Shown: positions 23,950-32,538 of the stretch, in pieces | How positions within the stretch are numbered: the stretch's first letter is position 1 | Layout: each line of letters begins with the position of its first letter | From: Methanobacteriota archaeon | Lineage (GTDB): Archaea > Thermoplasmatota > Thermoplasmata > Methanomassiliicoccales > UBA472 | Length of the DNA stretch: 50,479 nucleotides | Direction of reading: 5' to 3' | Assembly (NCBI GenBank): GCA_021372335.1 | Contig: JAJFUR010000037.1 | Location: 1 to 50,479, forward strand | Translations under genes and position numbers: made by a program | Notes under the pieces: generated by a model | Seen by the model: only the letters and a program-made list of their open reading frames with translations | Told to the model about the DNA's origin: nothing | The model's database searches: none

Positions 23950-24936
23950 CTAAAGTGCCAGTTCATCCTCGAGATAGCGCCGCACATCCACCGAGGTGCG
24001 CATCGCCCTTTCTGCCGTCAGCAGGGATGCCCACTCCCTCCGGCAAGCGCAGTCATGTCCCTCCAGCAGTCCCACGTCCTGCTCGAAGTTGAATGTTTCA
24101 AGGGCGCTCAGCAGCCCCTTGTCACAGGAAGGGCAGTTGTGCATCCCCCGCTGGGCCCCGGCCCCACTGGGCGAGGAGAACAACCGGACGGTCGGCAGCT
24201 CCCGCTTGAGCGGAAGCACCTCGAACAAGGACCAGGTCCAAGGCGGACGGTAGTCGCCTCGCCTCCATAGCCCCTCCACCACGGTGCCCTTTTGCACGTT
24301 GAGTGGGTTGACGGACACGCTCTCCGAGAAGGGGGCGGCGAAGCGCACGGTGGCCTTGGCGTCCTCTATGGCCGCGCTCTCGGTGAGGAAGGGGGGCTTC
24401 AGCAGGACATAGGTCCTCACCGGCAGTCCGCGCGCCTGCAAAGCCTCCGCGGCCCTGACGTAGTCCCTTGTGCTGAAGCCCTTGTTGACGGAGCATCTCA
24501 GCACGGTGTCGGAGGCGCTCTCCAGCCCCAGGGCGACCGCCGCATGGTCTGGAAGCTCCTCGAGCACATCGGGCGTCACGAACTCGGGGCGGCTCTCGAA
24601 CAGCACCCGTTTCGCCCCATCGAAGGACCTCAGGAAGCGCTTCCGCATCTCCGGGGGGACCTCGTCAGGGTCGAGGAAGCTGCCCGACGTGTAGAGCTTC
24701 ACCATCCGCTCGCCCTCGTACCGAGCAAGCACGGCCTTGAGCTGGATGGACAGCTCCTCCGTCCCGATGCCCTCCGCACTCTCGACGTTGTAGCCGCACA
24801 TGGAGCACCCACCCCTGCGCCACCAATGGCAGCCACGGGTGCGGAGGATGGCCACCAGCGCCCTCTCCCTCCGGCCGTCCACCACGTCGTCCTCCTTCCA
24901 TACCGTCACCGGCACGGTCGGGTCCACGCTCCTCAC
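23950..24936 (-). CDS. raSEA: RaSEA-like radical SAM protein (archaeosine synthesis)
   Basis: This 328-aa protein resembles COG1244, the radical SAM enzyme that works with ArcS to convert a lysine adduct at G15 of tRNA to archaeosine. The cluster motif is the family-specific form, RTRGCHWWRRGGCSMCGYN (Cys36, Cys44 and Cys47), not the standard CX3CX2C. A KLYTSGSFLDPDEVP motif and the LGLESASD motif follow. C-terminal Cys residues (CPSCDKG and CACRREW) suggest another metal site. The start is GTG at 24936, probably nearly leaderless relative to the TATA box at 24971-24983. Ends in TAG. Substrate assignment rests on family resemblance. Confidence 0.78.
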   Translation of the reverse strand: MRSVDPTVPVTVWKEDDVVDGRRERALVAILRTRGCHWWRRGGCSMCGYNVESAEGIGTEELSIQLKAVLARYEGERMVKLYTSGSFLDPDEVPPEMRKRFLRSFDGAKRVLFESRPEFVTPDVLEELPDHAAVALGLESASDTVLRCSVNKGFSTRDYVRAAEALQARGLPVRTYVLLKPPFLTESAAIEDAKATVRFAAPFSESVSVNPLNVQKGTVVEGLWRRGDYRPPWTWSLFEVLPLKRELPTVRLFSSPSGAGAQRGMHNCPSCDKGLLSALETFNFEQDVGLLEGHDCACRREWASLLTAERAMRTSVDVRRYLEDELAL

Positions 24937-24970
24937 GCTACCACCATGTGAGGGATGGTCAACCCCCCCT

Positions 24971-24983
24971 TACTATTTTATTG
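24971..24983 (-). promoter_or_regulatory. TATA box for the raSEA-DUF5611 operon
   Basis: On the minus strand CAATAAAATAGTA lies about 38-45 nt before the GTG start at 24936. It is divergent from the promoter of the flavoprotein gene. Confidence 0.5.
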
Positions 24984-25003
24984 CTGCCCTGGGGGACGCA
25001 ACA

Positions 25004-25012
25004 TTTTATATC
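25004..25012 (+). promoter_or_regulatory. TATA box for the flavoprotein gene
   Basis: TTTTATATC lies about 38 nt upstream of the ATG at 25046. The predicted leader is about 15 nt and contains AGGAGAGG. Confidence 0.6.
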
Positions 25013-25045
25013 CTCCCGTCCGGATTCGCGGCCAGGAGAGGCATC

Positions 25046-26413
25046 ATGGCCAGGAAGGTCGTTGTCATAGGAGGGGGGGCGGCAGGCATGACCGCCGCCT
25101 CCACCGCAAGGGGGCATGGGGCGGGCGAGATCACCCTCATCACCGAGGACGAGCACGTAGCATACTCGCCCTGCGCCATACCCTTCGTGGTGGAAGGGAG
25201 GATCAAGGACTTTCAGGACATAGTGATGCACACCCCCGAGTTCTACCGGAGGGAGAGGGGGATCGACGTTCTCGTCAAGACCTCGGTGGACAAGGTGGAT
25301 GAGGAGGCCAGGAAGGTGATGACCAAGGATGGCCGGTCGTTCGAGTACGATGCGCTGGTCATCGCCACCGGCGGGACGGTATTTATCCCCCCAGTGGAGG
25401 GCCGAGAGCTCAAGGGCGTGTTCCCGGTGAGGGGGATATCCGACGGCCAGGCCATAATGGAACGGCTTCCCATGGTCCACCAGGCAGTGGTGGCAGGGGC
25501 GGGCGTGATCGGCCTGGAGATGGCCGTTGCGCTGCGCGCAAGGGGCAAGGAGGTCACCGTGGTGGAGATGTTCGATCAGGTGGTCCCCCGCATCCTGGAC
25601 AGGGACATGGCCCAGCTGGTGCAGGCGCACTGCGAGGCCCTTGGCATAAGGTTCATCCTAGGGGCTCCCCTCTCCTGCATCGAGGGGGAAGGGAGCGTCA
25701 CCGGCGTCACCGCCGGCAGGCACCAGGTCCCGTGCCAAATGGTCATCATGGCCACGGGGGTGCGGGCCAACCTCCGCATCCCAGAGCAAATGGGCTTGGA
25801 GATCGGACCCCTCGGGGGCGTCCGGGTGAGCCCGAGCCTGCAGCCCTATCGCAAGGGACGGCTCGTGCCCGATGTCTATCTCGCAGGGGACGTCGTGATG
25901 TGCCAAAGCGCGGTCCTGGCCGGCCCTACGATGAGTCAGCTCGGCTCCACCGCCGTCAGGCAGGGCAGGGTGGCCGGCATCCGGGCCGCTGGCGGCAGCG
26001 CCACATTCCCTGGGACCGCCAGCCCTTGGATCAGCGTGATCGGGGACATGCACGTCGGAGGCACTGGTATGTCCCGCTCCCTCGCCGAGTACTATGGGGT
26101 CAAGGTCGCAGAGGCCACGGGCGTGGGCTCCTCCCGTGCCAGGTACTATCCCGGGGGTAAGGACATAACTGTGAAGCTCCTAGCGGACGCCGGGAGCGGG
26201 CGGCTCATCGGCGGGCAGATAGTGGGCGGCGAGGATGTGGCAGGAAGGGTGAATTGGATCACCGCGGCCATTCTGGAAGGCGTGACGGCAGGGGCCTTCG
26301 TTGAAAGGTTCGAGGGCTCATACTGCCCTCCCACCTCGATGGTCGTAGATACCGTATGTGCGGCGGCGGAGAGGCTGGAAAAGGTGCTGCGGGCCCAGGG
26401 CAAATCTGTTTAA
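25046..26413 (+). CDS. FAD-dependent pyridine nucleotide-disulfide oxidoreductase (CoA-disulfide reductase/NADH oxidase-like)
   Basis: This 455-aa flavoprotein has an N-terminal FAD-binding Rossmann motif (VVVIGGGAAGMTAA, residues 5-18) and a single redox-active cysteine in the CoADR/Nox position (YSPCAIPF, Cys43). An NAD(P)-binding motif (AGAGVIGLEMAVAL, about 155-168) follows, then a second FAD contact (VYLAGDVV near 285) and a C-terminal dimerisation domain. Such enzymes reduce CoA disulfide, polysulfide or oxygen using NAD(P)H; which one applies here is not determined. The ATG at 25046 is the first with an AGGAGAGG site. Upstream in-frame codons lie in the promoter region. Stop TAA; TyrRS follows 30 bp downstream with its own TATA box. 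Confidence 0.8.
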   Translation: MARKVVVIGGGAAGMTAASTARGHGAGEITLITEDEHVAYSPCAIPFVVEGRIKDFQDIVMHTPEFYRRERGIDVLVKTSVDKVDEEARKVMTKDGRSFEYDALVIATGGTVFIPPVEGRELKGVFPVRGISDGQAIMERLPMVHQAVVAGAGVIGLEMAVALRARGKEVTVVEMFDQVVPRILDRDMAQLVQAHCEALGIRFILGAPLSCIEGEGSVTGVTAGRHQVPCQMVIMATGVRANLRIPEQMGLEIGPLGGVRVSPSLQPYRKGRLVPDVYLAGDVVMCQSAVLAGPTMSQLGSTAVRQGRVAGIRAAGGSATFPGTASPWISVIGDMHVGGTGMSRSLAEYYGVKVAEATGVGSSRARYYPGGKDITVKLLADAGSGRLIGGQIVGGEDVAGRVNWITAAILEGVTAGAFVERFEGSYCPPTSMVVDTVCAAAERLEKVLRAQGKSV

Positions 26414-26417
26414 TACC
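26407..26417 (+). promoter_or_regulatory. TATA box for tyrS
   Basis: TGTTTAATACC overlaps the end of the flavoprotein gene and lies about 30 nt before the tyrS ATG at 26444, implying a very short or no leader. Confidence 0.5.
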
Positions 26418-26443
26418 GTGTGCCTCATTCGGCCCTGAGCATC

Positions 26444-27502
26444 ATGGACCTAGAGGAGAGGTACGCCCTAATAGCCCGGAACACCGAGGAGATCATCACC
26501 TCGGAGGACCTGAGGGAGGTCCTTCGGAGCAAATCCTCCCCCACTGGCTATATCGGCTTCGAGCCCTCGGGCCTGGTGCACATCGGCTGGATGGTCACCG
26601 CGCAGAAGGTTCGGGACTTCGTTGACGCGGGCTTCTCCTTCATCATATTCCTGGCCGATTGGCACGCCTACATCAACGATAAGTTGGGCGGGGACATAGG
26701 CAACATCCGGACCTGCGCCGAGTACATGAAGGACTGCTTCGAGGCCCTCGGGCTGCCGAGGGACAAGGTGGAATATCGTCTGGCATCAGAGATCATGGAC
26801 GACATAAAATATTGGGAGATGGTCATGAAGGTCGGGAAGGCCTCCTCCCTGCAGCGCGTGAAGCGGGCGATGACCATTATGGGCCGAAGCGAGGACGAGG
26901 CGGAGGTCGATGCCAGCAAGACCCTCTACCCCCTAATGCAGGCGGCCGACCTGATCTTCATGGACGTGGACGTGGCCTACGCTGGCCTCGACCAGCGGAG
27001 GGCACACATGCTGGCAAGGGAGGCCGCGGAGAAGATGGGGGTCTAGAAGGCGGTGGCGGTCCACACGCCCCTGCTTCCCGGGCTCAAGGGCGGGAACCGC
27101 ATGGACCCCGTGAGCGCGAAGATGTCCAAGAGCGATCCCGATGGAAGCGTGCTCATCCACGACGCGCCGGAGGACATACGGCGCAAGCTGAGCAAGGCCT
27201 ACTGCCCTCCCGAGGCCGAGGGGAACCCGGTGCTCGCTATCTGCAGGTACATAATTTTCCAGAGGCAGGACGTCATGCGCATTGAGCGCCCGGAGAGGTT
27301 CGGCGGGAACCTGGAGGTCAAGGGCTACGACGAGCTTGAACGGACCTACCTGGCCGGAAAGCTGCACCCCATGGACCTAAAGAACGGGACCGCCACGGCG
27401 CTCGCAGAGGCGCTGGCCCCGGCCAGGGAGTACTTCCAAAAGAAGCCTGAGAACCTGGAGAGGATGAGAGGGGTGCTCGCAGAGGTCAAGAAGCTGCGGT
27501 GA
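26444..27502 (+). CDS. tyrS: Tyrosyl-tRNA synthetase with in-frame UAG codon
   Basis: The frame encodes a complete archaeal-type TyrRS of 352 residues if the TAG at 27044-27046 (codon 201) is read through. Upstream lie the Tyr36 pocket, FEPSGLVHIGW with the HIGH-class motif (46-49), and the DMDVAYAGLDQRRAHMLARE-like tyrosine-binding helix. Downstream lie VAVHTPLLPGLKGG, the KMSKS motif (226-230) and the conserved C-terminal LHPMDLKNGTA. Both halves are well conserved and in the same frame, with no deletion at the junction. Archaeal homologues usually have a lysine-rich GLKKPVAIHTP here, so TAG may replace AAG. Possible readings are pyrrolysine insertion, two separate polypeptides (a GTG at 27053 could restart), a recent nonsense mutation, or a sequence error. 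I chose the ATG at 26444 because upstream codons overlap the promoter. Final stop TGA, 2 bp before the convergent DHH gene. Confidence 0.8.
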
Positions 27503-27504
27503 CC

Positions 27505-28449
27505 TCATCTCAGCTCTCTGAGGAACTCCAAGGCCTTCTGCATGCAGATGTTCAGAATAGCCTCCGCATCGCCTATGCCGACCAGTCCGGCCGCGCCGCC
27601 GTGCCCGCCCCCGTCGCTGTCCGTCTCCTCCCCCACTCCCCCCAGAAGCTGGCCGAGATGCAGCCCCTTTCGCACCAGTTCCTGGCGGGCCCGGGCGCTG
27701 AGGCGGAACCCCTCGTTCCGCTGGGAGGCGACGAAGGCGATGTCCGCCCCTAGGGACAGGAGCGCCTTGCACACCGAGGACTCAAACGCGCTCCCCTGCG
27801 AGATGGCCACGATGTGATCGCCCATCCGCTCGAAGCGCATGCGCTGCCCGCCCTTCATTTGGGCCACGCGCTCCGAGATGTCAGTTGGGGAATCGGTGAT
27901 CGCCAGGACCTCCTCCATGCTCACGTCCGCCCCTTCCATCAGACGGGCGAAGGCCCGAAGCGAGGCTGGATTGGCGAAATGGAAGTGCCCCGTGTCCGTG
28001 AGGATGCCCGCGCAGAGCCCCAGGGCCATCTCCCTGCTTATTGGCCGACCCGCCCGCTCGATCAGGTCAAGGACGACCTCGGCACAGCTGCGCTTGCTAT
28101 CGTCGCAGAGGTATGTCCCTCGTTCCGCCCATTTGTTCGTAGGACAATGATGGTCGATTATTATCATGTCCCCCTGCATCTGACCATAGTCGCCTAGCTG
28201 TTCAGGCGATGAGGTGTCGAGGATGACGATGAGGGGGTAGCTACGCTGAGGGCGGGCGAGGAGCTCGATCCCCAGGCGGGCTGCGACGTTCTTGGAGGTG
28301 CGGTCCAGCCCTTCAGCGGGCAGGATGTCCGCGGGGGGAAAGGCCTTCGCCAGGGCATAGGCACTGCCCAACGCGTCAGGGTCGGCGTTGCCATGGACCA
28401 GGATGAGCTTCTCCGCCGAGGAGAGCTTGGCTATGATATCATCTAGCAT
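27505..28449 (-). CDS. DHH-family phosphoesterase
   Basis: This 314-aa protein has the DHH catalytic domain: HGNADPDALGSA near the N-terminus (residues 19-30, metal ligands), a VILDTSS segment, and the name-giving DHHC motif (about residue 98). A C-terminal DHHA1-like domain includes the glycine-rich GGGHGGAAG substrate-binding motif. Members hydrolyse oligonucleotides or cyclic dinucleotide products such as pApA; the substrate here is not known. The ATG at 28449 is nearly leaderless relative to the TATA box at 28472-28486. It lies just downstream of the exosome superoperon but has its own promoter. Confidence 0.82.
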   Translation of the reverse strand: MLDDIIAKLSSAEKLILVHGNADPDALGSAYALAKAFPPADILPAEGLDRTSKNVAARLGIELLARPQRSYPLIVILDTSSPEQLGDYGQMQGDMIIIDHHCPTNKWAERGTYLCDDSKRSCAEVVLDLIERAGRPISREMALGLCAGILTDTGHFHFANPASLRAFARLMEGADVSMEEVLAITDSPTDISERVAQMKGGQRMRFERMGDHIVAISQGSAFESSVCKALLSLGADIAFVASQRNEGFRLSARARQELVRKGLHLGQLLGGVGEETDSDGGGHGGAAGLVGIGDAEAILNICMQKALEFLRELR

Positions 28450-28471
28450 CCAAGGCCGCTAACGTGTCCTG

Positions 28472-28486
28472 GCTATATTCAATTTA
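28472..28486 (-). promoter_or_regulatory. TATA box for the DHH phosphoesterase gene
   Basis: On the minus strand TAAATTGAATATAGC lies about 25-37 nt before the ATG at 28449, which would produce a leaderless or near-leaderless mRNA. Confidence 0.55.
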
Positions 28487-28490
28487 TCGT

Positions 28491-28496
28491 AAAAAA
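28491..28496 (-). terminator. T-tract terminator after prefoldin beta
   Basis: A run of six T on the minus strand follows the pfdB stop by about 20 nt and precedes the DHH promoter. It is the probable end of the exosome-proteasome transcript. Confidence 0.5.
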
Positions 28497-28518
28497 GGAG
28501 CGTTAGGGACCTCAAGGC

Positions 28519-28899
28519 TCAGACGTCCTCCGCGTCCATCCGCAGAGGGGCGCCCTGAGCGCCTATAGCCCGGCTGAGCTGCTCTTGGACGTTCTGGAAC
28601 TTCTCCTTGAGCATCTTCTCCTGGCGGTCCAGGCTCTTGATGCGGACCTCCGTGGTCTCTTTGTCCTCCTCAAGTTCCTTCAAGAGCGCAGGGATGTCCG
28701 CTACCTTGATCATCAGGGAGCCAACGTTCCTGTAGACCGTCGCATCCTGCGGGGTCTTCTTCAGCTCCTCGATGGTCATCTCCATCTCCTTGAGCATGGC
28801 GTCCATCCTAATCTTCTGGCCCATCACCGTCTGCAGCTGCTGCTGCAGTTGCTGGAACTGGGCGATCTGGTTCTGAAGCTTGGGGCTGATCTCATCCAT
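28519..28899 (-). CDS. pfdB: Prefoldin subunit beta
   Basis: This 126-aa chaperone subunit consists of two long coiled-coil helices (about 5-50 and 75-115), Gln-rich near the N-terminus. The beta-hairpin core between them contains TVYRNVGSLMIK. The archaeal alpha2-beta4 prefoldin complex holds unfolded proteins for the thermosome. Its 5' end overlaps the pcc1 stop by 8 bp. It is the last gene of the exosome-proteasome operon. Stop TGA. Confidence 0.92.
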   Translation of the reverse strand: MDEISPKLQNQIAQFQQLQQQLQTVMGQKIRMDAMLKEMEMTIEELKKTPQDATVYRNVGSLMIKVADIPALLKELEEDKETTEVRIKSLDRQEKMLKEKFQNVQEQLSRAIGAQGAPLRMDAEDV

Positions 28900-29134
28900 C
28901 TATATCACCGACCGTTTCACTCATCTTTTCCGCTACGCACATCCATCGGATGTAGGAATTTAAAGCTGCCCTTAGGGCCGGGAGGTCGTCCGCATCAAGC
29001 CTGAGGGTCACGGACCCCTGGGACGCATGAACCTCCGCCCGGGTGCGTGGGATCTCCCTCCCGGCCTCCGGACCGATGGCCTTGGCCACATTGGAGGCGA
29101 AGGGCGAGCGCACCACCAGGGTGGCCCGGAACAT
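28892..29134 (-). CDS. pcc1: KEOPS complex subunit Pcc1
   Basis: This 80-aa protein resembles Pcc1, the dimerising subunit of the KEOPS complex that makes the t6A modification at position 37 of ANN-decoding tRNAs. It shows the beta-strand FRATLVVRSPFASNVAKAI, a DADDLPALRAALNSYIRWM helix and short length typical of Pcc1. Its place between rpoP and pfdB is standard in euryarchaea, which supports the call. Stop TGA. Confidence 0.85.
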   Translation of the reverse strand: MFRATLVVRSPFASNVAKAIGPEAGREIPRTRAEVHASQGSVTLRLDADDLPALRAALNSYIRWMCVAEKMSETVGDIDG

Positions 29135-29135
29135 G

Positions 29136-29273
29136 TCACCGGCCCTTTATGACCTTCTTGACGTTAGGCCGCTCCTTATAGAACAGCTTGGAGCCACAGC
29201 TCTCGCACTGTATACCGACCTGGTTGAGGTTGGAGCGGGTGGTCTTCTCGCATTGAGCGCACTTGTAGTTCAT
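29136..29273 (-). CDS. rpoP: DNA-directed RNA polymerase subunit P (Rpo12)
   Basis: This 45-aa zinc-ribbon protein (MNYKCAQCEKTT to the end, with CESCGSKLFYKERP) is the archaeal homologue of eukaryotic Rpb12 and stabilises the RNA polymerase assembly platform. The four zinc ligands are Cys5, Cys8, Cys22 and Cys25. I chose the ATG at 29273, which overlaps the eL43 stop (ATGA). A longer frame upstream lies inside eL43 and is not family-like. Stop TGA. Confidence 0.9.
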   Translation of the reverse strand: MNYKCAQCEKTTRSNLNQVGIQCESCGSKLFYKERPNVKKVIKGR

Positions 29274-29545
29274 GGGGTCTGCTCCTTGCCATGGGCAGCC
29301 AACAGCTCCTTGGAGACAGCCTCCCTGATCCTGGGCGCATAGCAAGCGGCAGCGAACTTAGTCTCGCAATGCCTGCAGGCCCAGATCCCGGACGCTACCC
29401 TGGTAACGCTCATATGATGGCAGCTGGGGCACTCGAAGTTGGACCGCTGCTGCTTCTCGATGTCCCTGGTCAGCTTCCTGGTGACCACACCGTACCTGGT
29501 TCCGAACCTGCCGGAGCTTCCGGCCTTCATAGTTCTCTTTGCCAT
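29270..29545 (-). CDS. rpl37ae: 50S ribosomal protein eL43 (L37Ae)
   Basis: This 91-aa ribosomal protein contains a Cys4 zinc ribbon (CPSCHHMSVTRVASGIWACRHC in part, about residues 37-58) and a basic N-terminus (KAGSSGRFGTRYGVVTRK). Three candidate starts exist within 9 nt. I prefer the ATG at 29545 because GGTGAT precedes it; the ATG at 29551 overlapping the rrp42 stop is possible. Stop TGA overlaps rpoP. Confidence 0.9.
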   Translation of the reverse strand: MAKRTMKAGSSGRFGTRYGVVTRKLTRDIEKQQRSNFECPSCHHMSVTRVASGIWACRHCETKFAAACYAPRIREAVSKELLAAHGKEQTP

Positions 29546-29550
29546 TGCCA

Positions 29551-30324
29551 TCACCCGATCAGCTTTCTGATCTCCGCTCCCAGTCTGCGGGAGGTATCGA
29601 TCGCCGTCCTGACCTGCTCCAACGTGAGCGCCCCGCTGAGCCCCTTCTGCATGGCCCGCAGATCGCCGTTGTCATCAGTGGTAACGGTCAGCCTAGCCGC
29701 CGCGACCTTCTCCTCGTCGAGAGTCGGGTCAACCAATATAGAGTTTTCTATCTGTACCGAGGTGACGGCCACGGGGGTGCAGGTGACGGGCATCGGAAAG
29801 TCCTCCCCCAGCCCATTGGCCTTGGCCGGGACCGTGGCGCTCTTAATGGCCGCGACCGCTCCCAGGTTGCAGGCGTCGAACAGGTTGCCATCGAAATCCA
29901 GGACGTATATGTCAAGGAAATTGATCCAGACCTTCTTGCCCGGCTCCACGCAAAGCCTTTCCAGGTCGATCATCTGGCTCTCCCTTATCCCCCGATCGAC
30001 CACCCGGGCCAGCTCGATCGAGTTCTCGTCCGGCGGACCGGACTCGAAGCTGGGGGAGGCCATGGGGATGAGCTCCGCGTTCGTCGACAGCACACCCCTG
30101 TTGGGGGTGTCCGGGAACGGCTCTCCCACGGTCATCTTCAAACCGACGATGACCTCGGTATTGCCTATCTTGACCCTCGCCGAGCCCTCCGCGGTCTCGA
30201 CCACGTTCGTCTGGACCATTATCTCCCGATACTGGTCCCACGCCCTCCCATCCACACGCCTGCCGTCGGCAATGAGCCTGTGGATATGGTCCCTCTTGAT
30301 CTCTGAAACGACGGACCTCGCCAT
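29551..30324 (-). CDS. rrp42: Exosome subunit Rrp42 (RNase PH-like, non-catalytic)
   Basis: This 257-aa protein is the partner of Rrp41 in the hexameric core of the archaeal exosome, which degrades and tails RNA from the 3' end. The RNase PH fold is visible through RDHIHRLIADGRRVDGRAWD, VIVGLKMTVGEPFPDTPN and the LCVEPGKKVWINFLDIYVLD segment. The catalytic residues reside in Rrp41. Start ATG at 30324 follows GGAGGCC in the end of rrp41. Stop TGA. Confidence 0.93.
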   Translation of the reverse strand: MARSVVSEIKRDHIHRLIADGRRVDGRAWDQYREIMVQTNVVETAEGSARVKIGNTEVIVGLKMTVGEPFPDTPNRGVLSTNAELIPMASPSFESGPPDENSIELARVVDRGIRESQMIDLERLCVEPGKKVWINFLDIYVLDFDGNLFDACNLGAVAAIKSATVPAKANGLGEDFPMPVTCTPVAVTSVQIENSILVDPTLDEEKVAAARLTVTTDDNGDLRAMQKGLSGALTLEQVRTAIDTSRRLGAEIRKLIG

Positions 30325-30326
30325 GT

Positions 30327-31106
30327 TCAGGCCTCCTCGGTCATCGCGTGGACGAGCCCCTTGGTCTCCTCCTCGCCCTCCCCACTGACCACCGCATAGC
30401 GGCGGCGCAGGGCGTCCTTCTGCAGCCTGTAGATCTCGGAGCAGGCCCTGACGCCCATCTCCAAGCCCCTGTCGAACTCGGCCTGGGTCATATGCCCGTC
30501 CATCTGCATCAACAGCACCTCTCCGGTCCGCGGGATGATGGCGATGGGAAGGTCGGCCTGTCCGAAGTTGTCCTCCTCCTTGTTCAGGTCCAGGACCACC
30601 TGGTCATTGACCTTACCCACGGCGACCGCGGGCACAACGTCCTTCATCGGGATGCCCGCATCGGCCAGCGCCACCGAGGCGGCGGTGAGGCCGGCGCATC
30701 TCGTGCCGGCATTGGCCTGCAGCACCTCGATGTACACATCGATGGACGTCCTGGGGAAGTTCTCGGTGAACACCACGTACTCCATCGCCTCGGAGATCAG
30801 CTTCGAGATCTCCACCGAGCGACGGTCCGGCCCCGGCCTTTTGCGGTCGGAGACCGAGAAGGAGATCATATTGTACTTGCATTGGACGATCGCCTTGGCG
30901 GGGTTCTGCATATGCCGGGGATGGCACTCCCTGGGGCCATACACGGCGGCCAGGACCTTGTTCTTCCCTATTTCGACGTACGCGGAACCGTCGGCGCTCT
31001 TGAGCACACCCGCCTCGATCCTTATCGGCCGGAGCTCATCCACCTTCCGGCCATCGATCCTTATGCCATTCTCATCGATGAGCTTCATATCGGAATTTCC
31101 ACCCAT
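30327..31106 (-). CDS. rrp41: Exosome subunit Rrp41 (catalytic RNase PH-like)
   Basis: This 259-aa protein carries the phosphorolytic active site of the archaeal exosome. Family features include [35 protein letters not shown], the [13 protein letters not shown] segment that binds RNA and phosphate, and [20 protein letters not shown]. The catalytic aspartate region shows [17 protein letters not shown] and an acidic loop. I chose the ATG at 31106 because GAGGTG precedes it at 7 nt, although family homology begins near residue 7. Stop TGA. Confidence 0.94.
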   Translation of the reverse strand: MGGNSDMKLIDENGIRIDGRKVDELRPIRIEAGVLKSADGSAYVEIGKNKVLAAVYGPRECHPRHMQNPAKAIVQCKYNMISFSVSDRKRPGPDRRSVEISKLISEAMEYVVFTENFPRTSIDVYIEVLQANAGTRCAGLTAASVALADAGIPMKDVVPAVAVGKVNDQVVLDLNKEEDNFGQADLPIAIIPRTGEVLLMQMDGHMTQAEFDRGLEMGVRACSEIYRLQKDALRRRYAVVSGEGEEETKGLVHAMTEEA

Positions 31107-31116
31107 TTAGAACACC

Positions 31117-31800
31117 TCACTCTTCCTTCCTGTAGACCGAGTCCAGGAACTCCTTCACCCGCTCGGTCAGCTTCAGCGTCTGTGCGCCCTCTTCGATCAT
31201 CTTGATGGCACGCATGGCGTGCACCATGTCGTCCATGTTCCCATCTACCCAGATCCTGCCGTTCTGGCCGATGAATATGCGGCAGTTGGTGTAGTTCTTG
31301 ATCATCTGGATCATGGAGCCGTTCTTGCCTATCACCCTCGGCACCTTGCTGTGGGAGATCTCCAGGATCTGCCCTCCCTGCAGCTTGCGCAGCCCCTGCT
31401 CCTTCATGGTCACCTGCACCCTCTTCGTCTCATCCACCGAGAGCACCTTCGCCAGCAAGGTGTCCCCCACACTCAGGTAGCGGGCGGTGTCCCCGAACTC
31501 GACCCTCCATGGCACCTCATTGACGTGCAGCGGGGCAGGGTAGGGCGAATTGATGTCCACCAGCCAGTTCGAGGGCCCGATGTCGATCACCTTGCCTATG
31601 ACCATATCGCCGGGGGCCGGAATGTACCTCCCGCCCAAGGGAATGACGTTCACGAAATTGGACTTGACGCTCTTGATGCCGAGCATCGCAGCGAAGATCT
31701 TGCCGTCATGGACGTACGTCCCCTCGCCGGGCTTCATGGTCCCAGGGTCCAGAAGGTCCCCGGGAAGCACCAGTTCTCTGGCTGTGCTCTCTTTGCTCAT
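31117..31800 (-). CDS. rrp4: Exosome RNA-binding subunit Rrp4
   Basis: This 227-aa cap protein of the exosome recruits RNA. It has an N-terminal domain (ELVLPGDLLDPG), an S1 domain (about 60-140, GDMVIGKVIDIGPSNWLVDI) and a KH domain (about 145-210, PRVIGKNGSMIQMIKNYTN). An AT-rich AATATACA just upstream (31816-31825) could be an internal promoter. Rrp4, Rrp41 and Rrp42 follow in the standard order. Stop TGA. Confidence 0.93.
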   Translation of the reverse strand: MSKESTARELVLPGDLLDPGTMKPGEGTYVHDGKIFAAMLGIKSVKSNFVNVIPLGGRYIPAPGDMVIGKVIDIGPSNWLVDINSPYPAPLHVNEVPWRVEFGDTARYLSVGDTLLAKVLSVDETKRVQVTMKEQGLRKLQGGQILEISHSKVPRVIGKNGSMIQMIKNYTNCRIFIGQNGRIWVDGNMDDMVHAMRAIKMIEEGAQTLKLTERVKEFLDSVYRKEE

Positions 31801-31829
31801 TTGATCAACTCTTGGAAATGTATATTACA

Positions 31830-32525
31830 TCACTTTAGCTGCTTGGTCTCCACGTTCCCGTGGGTCTTGGCGTTCAGGCGCTGGAACAGGTCGTCGCGGA
31901 GGCCCGCAGGGATCTCGACCACGCCGATCCAATCGCCGTTCTTCTGCCATTCCTCCCTGGTTATCTTCCCCATCTCCTTCATGTCCTCATAGCACCGGCC
32001 GTACTCGTCGGCCTTGAGCTTGACGGCTATGCGCACCTTGTCGAAACGGATGGGGATGAGAGGGCGGAGCTTCTCCAGGACGTGCTGCACCTGGAGGTCC
32101 ACGGGCTTGAACGGATCGATGTGGACCTTAGCCTCCTCCATTGCAAGCTCGATGCGCGCCGGGGTATGCGGGCCGCCGGTCTGGGGGTTGATGGCATTGC
32201 GGGCGATGGTGGCGATGATCCTGAGCCTCTTGCTCTCAAGCATCTCCTTGCGCTGTTGAGCGGTCAGCTGGACCTCCCCCTTCAGGATGATCACCTTGGC
32301 GATCTCCACGGGATCGGTCGTGCCGAAGACCTCCCTCAGCTTCTCCTCGGATGCCCTGGTCCCCTTGCGGGCGTTCTTGAATATCTCATCGATGACCATG
32401 TAGTCGATCAGATCGACGTCCTTGCCCTCTTTGAGGTGGTTGACTACCTTGGGGTCGATGAGGACCTCAAAGGTCTCGCCATGGGACTCCAGACGGGCCA
32501 CAATCGCCTCTTCCAGGTCTACCAT
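31830..32525 (-). CDS. sdo1: Ribosome maturation protein SBDS (Sdo1)
   Basis: This 231-aa protein is the archaeal SBDS homologue, involved in late 60S maturation together with elongation-factor-type GTPases. It shows the N-terminal FYSH domain ([35 protein letters not shown]), the central helical domain ([21 protein letters not shown]) and the ferredoxin-like C-terminal domain (about 160-231). The middle contains the conserved [17 protein letters not shown]. It lies between psmA and rrp4, as in many euryarchaea. Stop TGA. Confidence 0.93.
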   Translation of the reverse strand: MVDLEEAIVARLESHGETFEVLIDPKVVNHLKEGKDVDLIDYMVIDEIFKNARKGTRASEEKLREVFGTTDPVEIAKVIILKGEVQLTAQQRKEMLESKRLRIIATIARNAINPQTGGPHTPARIELAMEEAKVHIDPFKPVDLQVQHVLEKLRPLIPIRFDKVRIAVKLKADEYGRCYEDMKEMGKITREEWQKNGDWIGVVEIPAGLRDDLFQRLNAKTHGNVETKQLK

Positions 32526-32538
32526 CTGATACTCCGTC

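Noticed and set aside
26444-27502. Calling tyrS simply a pseudogene
   Set aside because: All motifs are conserved on both sides of the single TAG with no other disabling change, which is unlike a decaying gene; a sequence error remains possible.
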